Below, piece after piece: positions 26,440 to 34,601 of a DNA stretch of 64,000 nt. Every line of letters starts with the position of its first letter. The first letter of the stretch is position 1. The notes below the pieces were generated by a model that was not told where the DNA came from, ran no database searches, and was given only the letters and a program-made list of their open reading frames with translations. Both the position numbers and the translations under genes were made by a program. The stretch comes from Nocardia mexicana NBRC 108244 (GTDB lineage: Bacteria > Actinomycetota > Actinomycetes > Mycobacteriales > Mycobacteriaceae), in assembly GCF_001613165.1 (NCBI RefSeq), contig NZ_BDBV01000044.1:122681-186680 (forward strand), in the 5' to 3' direction.

Positions 26440-27315
26440 GTGGCAGACGACAGGACCGGACAGGATGTGGTCCGACCCGGTTCCCGCGCCGTGGAACGCA
26501 GCTCGGATGTGGAGCAGCGGCAGATCAGCAACGAGGCCCGCCTGATCCGAGGCGTCTTCCGCGCGGCCGGGCTGGCCGCCGGCACCGCCGTGCGCGGCGG
26601 GCAGTGGGCGGTCGGCACCACCTACGAGGTCACCAAGGAGATCACGCAGGCCGCCATCAACGGCGAGTCTTCCGCGGATATCGCGGAGCGGGCGGGCGCG
26701 GCCCTGCAGTCGGTGGCCCGCAATATCCTCGGCGTCACCGAGGGTTCGGTCCGCGAGATCGTCAGCTATGTGCCGACCAACAACGGCCACGCCCCGCAGC
26801 CCATCCCCGGCGGATACGTCCGGTCCGCCAGCCTCGACGACCTGCGCCGCCGCGGCGAGGCGCTGCTGGCCCGGTCGGCGGACGTCTACTTCACCGAGGA
26901 CGTGCACCCGGCCTACGACCGCATCCTCGATCAGATCGCCCCGGACGAGGCCCGCATCCTGCGCTTCATGGCGCTCAACGGCCCGCAGCCTTCGGTGGAT
27001 GTGCGCACCAACCGGCCGCTGGGCATCGGCTCGGAGCTGGTGTCGGGCGACCTGACCTCGGTGCCGGAGCAGTCGGGCGTGCGCTACCCCGACCGCGCCC
27101 GGCTGTACCTGATCAACCTCAACCGGCTCGGGCTGCTGGTGACCTCCGACGATCCGGTGGTGCTGAGCCGCTACATGGTGCTCGAGGTGCAGCCGGTGGT
27201 GGAATCGGCGCTCAAACAGGCCGGTCGGGTGCCCAAGATCGTGCGAAAGAGCCTGCGCCTGACCGAGTTCGGCGAGGACTTCTGCAAGACCTGCTTCAGT
27301 ATCAACGGGTCGTAA
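26440..27315 (+). CDS. Abi-alpha-like (DUF4393-type) protein B
   Basis: A 291-residue paralogue of the protein at 24020-24868. Aligned by eye they share ILDQIAPDEARILRFMALNG with QPSVDVRTNRPLG, then VRYPDRARLYLINLNRLGLL, and the C-terminal SLRLTEFGEDFCKTC. The N-terminal 110 residues are helical with glycine/alanine stretches (GVFRAAGLAAGTAVRGGQWA), which could associate with membranes. Start is GTG 26440, with GGAGAAG about six bases before it. It is divergent from DUF445, so a single control region probably drives all three genes. A SnoaL-like gene follows after 73 bases. The function is unknown. Confidence 0.72.
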   Translation: MADDRTGQDVVRPGSRAVERSSDVEQRQISNEARLIRGVFRAAGLAAGTAVRGGQWAVGTTYEVTKEITQAAINGESSADIAERAGAALQSVARNILGVTEGSVREIVSYVPTNNGHAPQPIPGGYVRSASLDDLRRRGEALLARSADVYFTEDVHPAYDRILDQIAPDEARILRFMALNGPQPSVDVRTNRPLGIGSELVSGDLTSVPEQSGVRYPDRARLYLINLNRLGLLVTSDDPVVLSRYMVLEVQPVVESALKQAGRVPKIVRKSLRLTEFGEDFCKTCFSINGS

Positions 27316-27388
27316 CGCTTCCGATAGCAATCCGATACAAATTTCCCGATCCGCGCAGTTCCGGCACAACGGATGGGATTGTGGAGGT

Positions 27389-27913
27389 ATGGACACCGAT
27401 GCCGTCTCCGCGATCAGCCGGCTGAAGTTCCGCTATCTGCGGGCACTCGACACCAAGTCCTGGGACGACTTCGCAGACACCTTGATTCCCGAGGCGACGG
27501 CGACCTACAGCGAGTACCTGCAGTTCGAATCGCGCGACGCGTTCCTGGCGTTCATGCGCAACACGCTCGGCCCGCACGTGATCACCGAACACCGCTGTGA
27601 CCATCCCGAGATCGACGTCGACGGCGACAGCGCGACCGGCACCTGGTACCTGGCCGACACCGTGCTCATCCCCGCCCACAACATGCTGCTGCGCGGGGCC
27701 GCGTTCTACAACGACCAGTACGTGAAGTGCGACGACGGCAATTGGCGCATCGCCCACACCGGCTACGAACGCACCTACGAGGTGGTGCTGTCGCTGTCGG
27801 ATCTCCCCAGCCTGCGGTTGACCTCGAGCCGCTGGGGATTGATCGCTCGCGAGCCGGGCATGGCACCGGATTCCGAAGGCCCGCCTCCGGACGCCGCCGA
27901 AACCATGGGCTGA
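27389..27913 (+). CDS. SnoaL-like / NTF2-fold protein
   Basis: A 174-residue protein with the cone-shaped NTF2 fold typical of SnoaL_4 proteins. It opens with the helical ISRLKFRYLRALDTKSWDDF, followed by AEATATYSEY-type strands (PEATATYSEYLQFESRDAF) and EHRCDHPEIDVDGDSATGTW. The end is a proline-rich tail after residue 155. Homologues act as isomerases, dehydratases or small-ligand binders; the active residues here cannot be assigned. ATG 27389 follows GGAGGT closely. Its stop is two bases from the opposing prfC stop. Confidence 0.75.
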   Translation: MDTDAVSAISRLKFRYLRALDTKSWDDFADTLIPEATATYSEYLQFESRDAFLAFMRNTLGPHVITEHRCDHPEIDVDGDSATGTWYLADTVLIPAHNMLLRGAAFYNDQYVKCDDGNWRIAHTGYERTYEVVLSLSDLPSLRLTSSRWGLIAREPGMAPDSEGPPPDAAETMG

Positions 27914-27915
27914 AT

Positions 27916-29532
27916 TCAGTCGGTGGCCGCGACCAAAGGCTCCAATGTCAGCTCCGACATCTCCTTCTGGATGTACTGGAACCGCCACTTGTCGCTGAAC
28001 AGGGCCAGGATCGCGCCGTCGGTGCGGGTGAAGACCTCGACTCCGCGCTGGCGGTCCAGCTCGGGCGCCGACGCGGCGTCGGTGCGGCGGGCCAACTGGT
28101 ACGGCAGGAAGTCGAGCTGGGTCTCGACGTTGAACTCCGCCTGCATGCGGGCGGTGACCACCTCGAACTGCATCGGACCGACCGCGGCCAGCACGGGGGA
28201 GGCGTCACCGCGGGTGTCGTTGCGCAGCACCTGCACCACGCCCTCCGAGTCCAGCTGGTCGATCGCCTTGCGGAACTGCTTGTACTTGCCGGCGCTGCGG
28301 GCGCGCAGCGTGGCGAAATGCTCGGGCGCGAACGACGGGATCGGCGGGAACTGCACCTTCTTGTCCACGAACAGGGTGTGGCCCGGCGCGAGCGCGGTCG
28401 CGTTCACCAGGCCGACCACATCGCCCGGGTAGGCGGTGTCGACGGTGGCGCGTTCGCGGCCGAACACGGTCAGCGCGTACTTGGTCGCGAAGGGCCGCCC
28501 GGTCTGCGCGTGGGTGACGACCATGCCGCGCTCGAATTCGCCGGACACGATCCGCATGAAGGCCAGCCGGTCGCGATGGGCGGTGTCCATGCCCGCCTGC
28601 ACCTTGAACACGACCGCGCTGAACGGGTCGCCCGGTTCGCGCGGGGTGCCGTCGACGTCGGCGCGCGGGCCGGGTGCGGGCGCCAGCGCGACCAGGGTGT
28701 CCAGCAGCTGGCGCACGCCGAAGTTCAGCATGGCCGAGGCGTAGATGACCGGCGAGGTCTGCCCGGCCAGGAACATCTCTTGATCGTGGTCCTGGCCGGT
28801 GGCCGAGAGCAGTTCGCTCTCCTCGGCGGCGGTGGTCCACACCTCGCCCTCGCGCTCGGCGGCCTGCTCGGGGCCGTAGGACTCCTCGGGTGCGATGGTG
28901 GCACCGCCCGCGGTGCGGGTGAAGTGCACGTATTCGGTGGCCGCCCCCTCGTCGCCGCGGCGCAGCAGGCCGCGGAAGTCGCCCGCGATCCCGACGGGCA
29001 GGAACAGCGGGGTGGGGATGAGGCCGATCCGCTCGTTGATCTCGTCGAGCAGCTCCAGCGGCGCGCGGCCCGGGCGGTCCCACTTGTTGATCACGGTGAT
29101 GACCGGGATGCCGCGGTGGCGGCACACCTGGAACAGCTTCAGCGTCTGCGGCTCGAGGCCCTTGGCGGCGTCGATGAGCATGACCGCGGCGTCGACGGCG
29201 GTCAGCACCCGGTAGGTGTCCTCGGAGAAGTCCGAGTGGCCGGGGGTGTCGACGAGATTGATCACGCACCCGTCGTATTCGAACTGCAGCGCGGTCGAAC
29301 TCACCGAGATGCCGCGGGCCTTCTCCATCTCCATCCAGTCCGAGACCGTCGAGCGGCGGCCGGACTTGCCGTGGATGGCGCCCGCCTCGGCGATCTTCTT
29401 GGCATGCAGCGCCAGGGCCTCGGTGAGCGTGGATTTACCCGCGTCGGGGTGCGAGATCACCGCGAATGTGCGCCGCCGCGCCACCTCTTCGGCCAACCCG
29501 GACGCGGGCGCACTGGCAGCAGGGGAATTCAC
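27916..29532 (-). CDS. prfC: Peptide chain release factor 3
   Basis: A translational GTPase that recycles RF1/RF2 after peptide release. The 538-residue protein shows the P-loop SHPDAGKSTLTEAL, the switch segment with RGISVSSTALQFEY, DTPGHSDFSEDTYR, NKWDRPGR, and RF3-specific C-terminal stretches such as AAVGPMQFEVVTARMQAEFN. GTG 29532 has AGGAG about nine bases upstream; frames upstream carry no family sequence. prfC is not universal in actinobacteria. It is not part of the M. tuberculosis block recalled here, so it may be a lineage-specific insertion between the Abi-alpha locus and rplY. Confidence 0.94.
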   Translation of the reverse strand: MNSPAASAPASGLAEEVARRRTFAVISHPDAGKSTLTEALALHAKKIAEAGAIHGKSGRRSTVSDWMEMEKARGISVSSTALQFEYDGCVINLVDTPGHSDFSEDTYRVLTAVDAAVMLIDAAKGLEPQTLKLFQVCRHRGIPVITVINKWDRPGRAPLELLDEINERIGLIPTPLFLPVGIAGDFRGLLRRGDEGAATEYVHFTRTAGGATIAPEESYGPEQAAEREGEVWTTAAEESELLSATGQDHDQEMFLAGQTSPVIYASAMLNFGVRQLLDTLVALAPAPGPRADVDGTPREPGDPFSAVVFKVQAGMDTAHRDRLAFMRIVSGEFERGMVVTHAQTGRPFATKYALTVFGRERATVDTAYPGDVVGLVNATALAPGHTLFVDKKVQFPPIPSFAPEHFATLRARSAGKYKQFRKAIDQLDSEGVVQVLRNDTRGDASPVLAAVGPMQFEVVTARMQAEFNVETQLDFLPYQLARRTDAASAPELDRQRGVEVFTRTDGAILALFSDKWRFQYIQKEMSELTLEPLVAATD

Positions 29533-29848
29533 GGGGGAGAGCTCCTCTTGGCAGGACGGGGCAACCGTTCCAGGGTACTCGACCGGCTTCCGGGCCCCTC
29601 GATGCTCCCTTCCTTCGTAAATCCGGCGCGCCGGAAATGCCAGGGGGAGGCCCGATGCGGAGGCGTGTCGCCTGCGTGCTAATCTCTTCGGGTTGTCTCG
29701 GCGAGGGTGAGTCCTTGTGCACACCGTGATCGACGTGGCCCGGCTTCCGGCCGTCCTCGTTCGGTCTTCGCCCGACGAGCAGACCTCAGCCAGGATCAGC
29801 CCCTGGCAGCACGTAGACCGCCCGGAGAGCCGTAGGAGTTCATCAGTC
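29533..29848 (+). promoter_or_regulatory. 316-bp prfC/rplY divergent region with long rplY leader
   Basis: I see no gene here. TAATCT at 29680-29685 is a TANNNT -10 candidate for rplY and would give a leader of about 155 bases. An in-frame GTG at 29717 would extend rplY by 44 residues without family sequence. Ribosomal-protein leaders are often regulatory, but no clear hairpin-terminator pair is visible. Confidence 0.35.
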
Positions 29849-30460
29849 ATGTCCGACGCCAGCCTTCTCGAAGCCACCGTCCGCACCGAGTTCGGCAAGG
29901 GCGCCGCGCGCCGCACCCGCCGGGCCGGCAATGTGCCCGCCGTGCTGTACGGCCACGGCGCGGCCCCGCAGCACCTCTCGGTCGACGCGCAGGCGTTCGC
30001 CGCCATCCTTCGCCAGCACGGCGCCAACGCGGTGCTGAGCCTGGAGATCGACGGCAAGAAGCAGCTCGCGCTGACCAAGTCCGTTGTGGTGCACCCGATC
30101 CGCCGCTACATCGAGCATGCCGACCTGCTGACCATCAAGAAGGGCGAGAAGGTCGTCGCCGACGTGCACGTCGTGCTGACCGGCGACGCCGCCGCGGGCA
30201 CCCTGGTCACCCAGGACGCCACCACGCTGTCCATCGAGGCCGACGCGCTGAACATCCCCGAGGAGATCGAGGTTTCGGTCGAGGGCATCGAGGCCGGTAC
30301 CCAGATCACCGCGGGTGAGATCGCGCTGCCGAAGGGCGTCACCCTGTCCGGCGATCCGGAGACCTTGATCGTCAACATCATCACCGCCCCGGCCGCCGAG
30401 GCCGAGGGTGAGGGTGAGGGCGAGGAAGAGGCCGCCGCCGAGGGCGAGAGCGCCGAATAA
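29849..30460 (+). CDS. rplY: 50S ribosomal protein bL25 (CTC type)
   Basis: Binds 5S rRNA in the large ribosomal subunit; the long CTC form is linked to general stress. The 203-residue protein has the L25 domain (EATVRTEFGKGAARRTRRAG, with VPAVLYGHG, residues 8-45) and the C-terminal TL5-like beta domain (LTIKKGEKVVADVHVVLTGD). An acidic tail rich in Glu and Ala ends it. ATG 29849 has AGGAG ten bases upstream. pth follows after 22 bases; the pair matches Rv1015c/Rv1014c and is probably one transcript. Confidence 0.93.
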   Translation: MSDASLLEATVRTEFGKGAARRTRRAGNVPAVLYGHGAAPQHLSVDAQAFAAILRQHGANAVLSLEIDGKKQLALTKSVVVHPIRRYIEHADLLTIKKGEKVVADVHVVLTGDAAAGTLVTQDATTLSIEADALNIPEEIEVSVEGIEAGTQITAGEIALPKGVTLSGDPETLIVNIITAPAAEAEGEGEGEEEAAAEGESAE

Positions 30461-30482
30461 GACAGTCACCCAACGGTTTTCG

Positions 30483-31061
30483 ATGACCGAGCCGAATCAG
30501 CCGGCGCTCGTGGTCGGGCTGGGTAACCCCGGTGCCGAATACGAGCGCACCCGGCACAATGTCGGTTTCATGGTCGCCGATGTGCTCGCCGCGCGCATCG
30601 GCGGCCGGTTCACCGTGCACAAGAAGTCGGGCGCCGATCTGCTGGAGGCCCGGCTGGACGGGCGCAAGGTGCTGATCGCCAAGCCGCGCTCGTATATGAA
30701 CGTCTCCGGCCGTCCGGTCGCGGCCCTGGCCCGGTTCTTCTCGGTGCCGCCCACCGAGGTGATCGCCATCCACGACGAGCTCGATCTGCCGTTCGGCACG
30801 ATCCGCCTCAAGCGCGGCGGCGGCGAGGGCGGCCACAACGGATTGCGTTCCGTCTCCAGCTCCCTGACCACCAAGGACTATCTGCGGGTGCGGTTCGGCA
30901 TCGGCCGCCCGCCCGGCCGCCAGGACCCGGCCGACTTCGTGCTGAAGCCGTTCTCCTCGGTGGAACGCAAGGAACTCCCGGTGTGCGTCGAACAGGCCGC
31001 CGACGCGGTCGAACTCCTCCTGCGCGTCGGCCTGGAACCGGCGCAGAACCAGTTGCACTGA
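30483..31061 (+). CDS. pth: Peptidyl-tRNA hydrolase
   Basis: Releases tRNA from prematurely dropped peptidyl-tRNA. The 192-residue protein opens with ALVVGLGNPGAEYERTRHNV, where H25 is the catalytic histidine. It continues with KPRSYMNVSGRPV, HDELDLPFGTIRLKRGG, GHNGLRS and FGIGRPPG, all family signatures in order. It lies downstream of rplY. Its stop is seven bases from the opposing pks16-type gene, the same convergent neighbour as in M. tuberculosis. Confidence 0.96.
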   Translation: MTEPNQPALVVGLGNPGAEYERTRHNVGFMVADVLAARIGGRFTVHKKSGADLLEARLDGRKVLIAKPRSYMNVSGRPVAALARFFSVPPTEVIAIHDELDLPFGTIRLKRGGGEGGHNGLRSVSSSLTTKDYLRVRFGIGRPPGRQDPADFVLKPFSSVERKELPVCVEQAADAVELLLRVGLEPAQNQLH

Positions 31062-31068
31062 ACGACTT

Positions 31069-32712
31069 TCAGGGTCGTACGGCGGTGGCCGAGCGCCGCA
31101 GCTTGCCGGACGACGTCTTCGGGAGGGCGCCCGGGCCGAGGACGGTCACGCTGCGGGGCCGGGCGCCGACCTCCGAGAACACCGCGTGCACGATGTCGTG
31201 TTCGATGCGGTGGACCTCGGCTGGATTCTGGTGGTCGTTGCTCTCCACCACGACCGCGAAGCTTTCGCGCTGCTGCCCGGCGTCGAGACGGACCGCGACG
31301 GCATTGCCCGGGCGAACTCCCTTGACGCGCAAGGCGGCTCGCTCGATATCGGTGGGGAAGATATTGCGGCCGCCCATGATGATGACGTCCTTGATGCGAC
31401 CGCACACCACGATCAGTCCCTCGTCGGTGAAGTAGCCGATGTCTCCGGTGTCGAACCAGCCCGCCTCGTCCAGGGCGGGCCGGAAGCCCTCGACGGTCAC
31501 ATATCCGGAGGTGACCGCGCGACCGCGGACCTCGATCACCCCGACGCTCCGGGTCGGCAGCGGCGTCCGTTCGCCGTCGACCACCCGGCCCTCGAGCTCG
31601 TCCACCAGGTAGCCGAGCGTGGGCAGCCGCCGCACCGCCCCGCGATGGGCGCGCGGATCGTGGACGGGTACGGCCTTGCCCAGCGCCTCCAGCAGGTCGG
31701 CGTCCACGATGTCGAGCACCATGCCGTGGCCGGGATCCGGAATCGACACCGCCAGTGTGGTTTCCGCCATGCCGTACACGGGGGTGACGGCCGTCGCGGC
31801 GAGGCCGAAGCGCTGTCCGGCCGCGGCGAGCGTATCCATGGTGTCGGGGTCGACCGGTTCCGCGCCGTTCCACATGTAGCGCACGCTGCGCAGGTCGACC
31901 GCCCCGTCGTCGGCCTGGTTCAGTCTGCGGGCCAGCAGCGCGTAGGCGAAATTCGGTGCGGCGGTGACCGTTCCGCGGTACTTGGTGATCAGCTCGGCCC
32001 ACAGCAGCGGGCGGTGCAGGAAGTCCAGCGGGGTCACGCACACCACCTCGGCGCCGAATTGCATGGGCACGCTGAGGAATCCGACCATGCCCATATCGTG
32101 GAACAGCGGCAGCCAGCTCACCATCACGTCATGGTCGAGCTGGAACTTCACCCGATCGAACATGGCGTAGGCGTTGGTGCGGAAGTTCTCGTGCGTGATC
32201 CGCACCGCCTTGGGGGAGCCGGTGGATCCGGAGGTCAACTGCTGCAACGCGATATCGGATTCGGTGGTCGGCAGCGGATCGGTGTCTGGGCCGCCGTGCA
32301 GGTCGCCGACGGGCACGACGGTGATGCCGCGCTCGACCAGCAGCGGTGCGGCCGCGTCGAACGGTGCGCCCAGCACGACCGCCCGGGCGCGGATCATGTG
32401 CAGCACGGTCTCGGTGTCCTGCGCCCACCGCATCAGGTCGGTGCGCGGCGTGGGCTGATGCAGCATGGTGATCGATGCGCCGCGCATCCAGATCGCCTGG
32501 CAGGCGGGCGCGATGTCGACCGGCATCCCGGCCAGCACCCCGACCGCGTCGCCGTGGCCGATACCGGCCCGCGCCAGCCCGCCCGCCATGCGCCGGGCGA
32601 TCCGGTGCACCTCGCCCCAGCCCTGCCGCCGCGGCGCGTCCGGCTCTCCGGTGACCAGTCCGCGGGCGGTGCGCCGCGCGGTCGCGTACATCTCGTCGGT
32701 GAACAGGCTCAC
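31069..32712 (-). CDS. Pks16-type fatty acyl-AMP ligase / acyl-CoA synthetase
   Basis: A 547-residue ANL-superfamily adenylating enzyme. It has the AMP-binding loop LQQLTSGSTGSPKAV, the VSWLPLFHDMGMVGFL segment seen in long-chain acyl ligases, YGMAETT, GWFDTGDIGYF, and the final catalytic-lysine region GALPKTSSGKLRRS. It activates a carboxylic acid, probably a fatty acid; acceptor (CoA or carrier protein) cannot be told from sequence. Its place next to pth matches Rv1013, annotated pks16 in M. tuberculosis, so it is probably the orthologue. It is last in an operon-like run with the VOC and EgtE-like genes upstream, with a 117-bp gap before it. Confidence 0.85.
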   Translation of the reverse strand: MSLFTDEMYATARRTARGLVTGEPDAPRRQGWGEVHRIARRMAGGLARAGIGHGDAVGVLAGMPVDIAPACQAIWMRGASITMLHQPTPRTDLMRWAQDTETVLHMIRARAVVLGAPFDAAAPLLVERGITVVPVGDLHGGPDTDPLPTTESDIALQQLTSGSTGSPKAVRITHENFRTNAYAMFDRVKFQLDHDVMVSWLPLFHDMGMVGFLSVPMQFGAEVVCVTPLDFLHRPLLWAELITKYRGTVTAAPNFAYALLARRLNQADDGAVDLRSVRYMWNGAEPVDPDTMDTLAAAGQRFGLAATAVTPVYGMAETTLAVSIPDPGHGMVLDIVDADLLEALGKAVPVHDPRAHRGAVRRLPTLGYLVDELEGRVVDGERTPLPTRSVGVIEVRGRAVTSGYVTVEGFRPALDEAGWFDTGDIGYFTDEGLIVVCGRIKDVIIMGGRNIFPTDIERAALRVKGVRPGNAVAVRLDAGQQRESFAVVVESNDHQNPAEVHRIEHDIVHAVFSEVGARPRSVTVLGPGALPKTSSGKLRRSATAVRP

Positions 32713-32829
32713 GATCGACTCCCCTCGGACGCAATACCCGCGAGCGGAGCCGAGCGGGAGCGTGGGCGGGCCCCACTCGACCCCACACTGCGACTACGGC
32801 CCGCGCGGCCCCGGGGTTCACGACACGGG

Positions 32830-33261
32830 TCAATCCTCGGGGATCGCGGGCATGGGGAGGCCGTCGAGGAAGTCGGGTTGGCGGGCGGCGTCCACCAGTT
32901 CGATGCGGGCGCCGATGCTGTCGACCCGGTGGTAGGCGAACGACCGGCCGTAGGGGCAGCCGGAGAAGTCGACCGGGAAGCCCTGCCGCTCGAGTCGCCC
33001 GGAACCGGCGGTGATCGACGTGGTCCAGAATCCCAGGTGATGGAAGTGCGGCCCGGCGGACGGATCCCACGGGCTGCCCGGCCCGGCCTCGATGAGCTCG
33101 ACATACGGTGGGTCGCCCGCGGAGAACACGATGCGGAAGTCCCACTCCCCGACGCGATCTCGACGAATCTCCCGCCAGCCCATGCCGACGCTCGCCGTCA
33201 TGTCGGCCATCGCCCGCTCGAGCTCGGGCACGGCGAAACACACGTGGTAGAGGCCGGTCAT
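32830..33261 (-). CDS. VOC (glyoxalase/bleomycin resistance) superfamily protein
   Basis: A 143-residue protein with the paired beta-alpha-beta-beta-beta modules of the vicinal-oxygen-chelate fold. It opens with LYHVCFAVPELERAMADM, continues with FRIVFSAGDPPYVELIEAGP and PHFHHLGFWTTSI, and ends with ARIELVD. Histidine and glutamate at the usual metal positions (H in LYHVCF, E in VELIE, H in HHLGF, E in RIELVD) suggest an enzyme and not only a binding protein. The substrate is unknown. The ATG at 33261 overlaps the stop of the EgtE-like gene (ATGA), so the two are translationally coupled. Confidence 0.78.
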   Translation of the reverse strand: MTGLYHVCFAVPELERAMADMTASVGMGWREIRRDRVGEWDFRIVFSAGDPPYVELIEAGPGSPWDPSAGPHFHHLGFWTTSITAGSGRLERQGFPVDFSGCPYGRSFAYHRVDSIGARIELVDAARQPDFLDGLPMPAIPED

Positions 33262-34535
33262 GAGCGGTGGCCGGGGCTCAGGGCGGCGACGGCGTCGACG
33301 AAGCGGTCCAGTTCGTCGGTGGTGACGAAGCAGTGCGGCGAGGCGCGGACCACCGCGTCGAGACCGCGCGAGGTCATGTCGAGCAGGGTGGAGCCGCGGT
33401 GGCTGACCGTGACGGTGATGTCCTGGTCGCGCAGGCGATCTCGGACCTCGGTCGGCGGCACGTCGTCCACGGTGAACGACACGATGCCGCTGTGCAGGGT
33501 GCCGATGTCCCGCACGGTCACGCCGGGCACCTGCGGCAGCGTCTTGCGCAGGTGCCCGGCATTGGCCGCGACCCCGGCGTAGACATTCGCGGGGCCCAGC
33601 TCGAGCAGATATCGCACGGCGGCGCCGAGGCCCAGGCGTGCGGCGACATCGTGCTCCCAGAACTCGAAGCGGGTGGCGTCGGGCGTCAGGCGGTATTCCT
33701 GCGGCCCGGTCCATTGCGCACTGTGCAGATCCAGGCGCGCGGGCTCCATCGTCGCGGCCAATTCCGGTCGCACATAAAGGAATCCGGTGCCGCGCGGCCC
33801 GCGCAGCCACTTGCGGCCGGTCGCCGACAGCGCGTCGACGTCGAGCGCGGCGACATCGATCGGAATCTGTCCCACCGACTGGCAGGCGTCCAGCAGCACC
33901 ATCGCGCCCACGCGGTGTGCGATCCGGGTGGCCTCGGCGACCGGGTTGACCAGGCCGCCGTTGGTCGGCGCGTGCAGCAGCGACACCAACTTCACCCGCT
34001 CGTCGACCAGTCCGGCGAGGGCGTCGAGATCGATCTGCCCGGTCCCGTCGCTGGGGATGGCCTCCACCACCGCTCCCGTGGCGCGGGCGCGCTGCAGCGC
34101 GGCGATGGCATTGCTGGCGTAATCCGCGCCCGACACCAGGATGCGGTCACCGGCGGACAGCGGAATCGAATAGAAGAAGTCGGCCCAGGACCGGGTTGCG
34201 CTGTCGCTCAAGGCGATCCCCGACGGGTCGGCGTTGACGAGGGAACCGATCGCGGACTTGACGGCGTGCAGATCGTCCAGTCGTTCGGCGGCCGCCCGGT
34301 AGCCGCCGATCTCGGCCTCGCGGCGCAGGTGATCGACCACCGTGTCGACCACGATCCGGGGCGGCAGCGACGATCCGGCACTGTCGAGGAATACCGGTGA
34401 CGGCCGGGCGGCGTCGTCGTAGGCGGGGATGTCGGCGCGGAGGCGAGTCTGGTCCAGCACCTCACCGACGATAGAAGACGCCGCGGAGGGATTGATGTTT
34501 GCCCTGGTAGGGGGTGGTGGTAGGGGGACCGTCAC
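33258..34535 (-). CDS. Class V aminotransferase-fold PLP enzyme, EgtE-like
   Basis: A 425-residue fold-type I PLP protein. It shows FLDSAGSSLPP near residue 49, HLRREAEIGGYRAA (also a feature of mycobacterial EgtE), the PLP-binding aspartate in VLLDACQSVGQ, and the Schiff-base lysine in LSATGRKWLRGPRGTGFL. EgtE cleaves hercynylcysteine sulfoxide to ergothioneine. No other egtE lies after egtD, and this gene is divergent from egtA across 66 bp, so it may fill that role. An isopenicillin-N-epimerase-like or cysteine-desulfurase-like enzyme is the alternative. Start is GTG 34535, without a ribosome site; GTG 34460 is possible. Confidence 0.6.
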   Translation of the reverse strand: MTVPLPPPPTRANINPSAASSIVGEVLDQTRLRADIPAYDDAARPSPVFLDSAGSSLPPRIVVDTVVDHLRREAEIGGYRAAAERLDDLHAVKSAIGSLVNADPSGIALSDSATRSWADFFYSIPLSAGDRILVSGADYASNAIAALQRARATGAVVEAIPSDGTGQIDLDALAGLVDERVKLVSLLHAPTNGGLVNPVAEATRIAHRVGAMVLLDACQSVGQIPIDVAALDVDALSATGRKWLRGPRGTGFLYVRPELAATMEPARLDLHSAQWTGPQEYRLTPDATRFEFWEHDVAARLGLGAAVRYLLELGPANVYAGVAANAGHLRKTLPQVPGVTVRDIGTLHSGIVSFTVDDVPPTEVRDRLRDQDITVTVSHRGSTLLDMTSRGLDAVVRASPHCFVTTDELDRFVDAVAALSPGHRS

Positions 34536-34601
34536 AAATTTTTCAGACTACTTGTCGGTAGCCCCCATTATTCTGGTTCGGGTCGGCGGAAGGCGGTTGG
34601 C

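Noticed and set aside
26182..27396. Upstream extension of the DUF445 frame by 405 codons
   Set aside because: It overlaps the well-supported gene at 26440-27315 on the other strand; homology and an AGGAGG site place the start at 26181.
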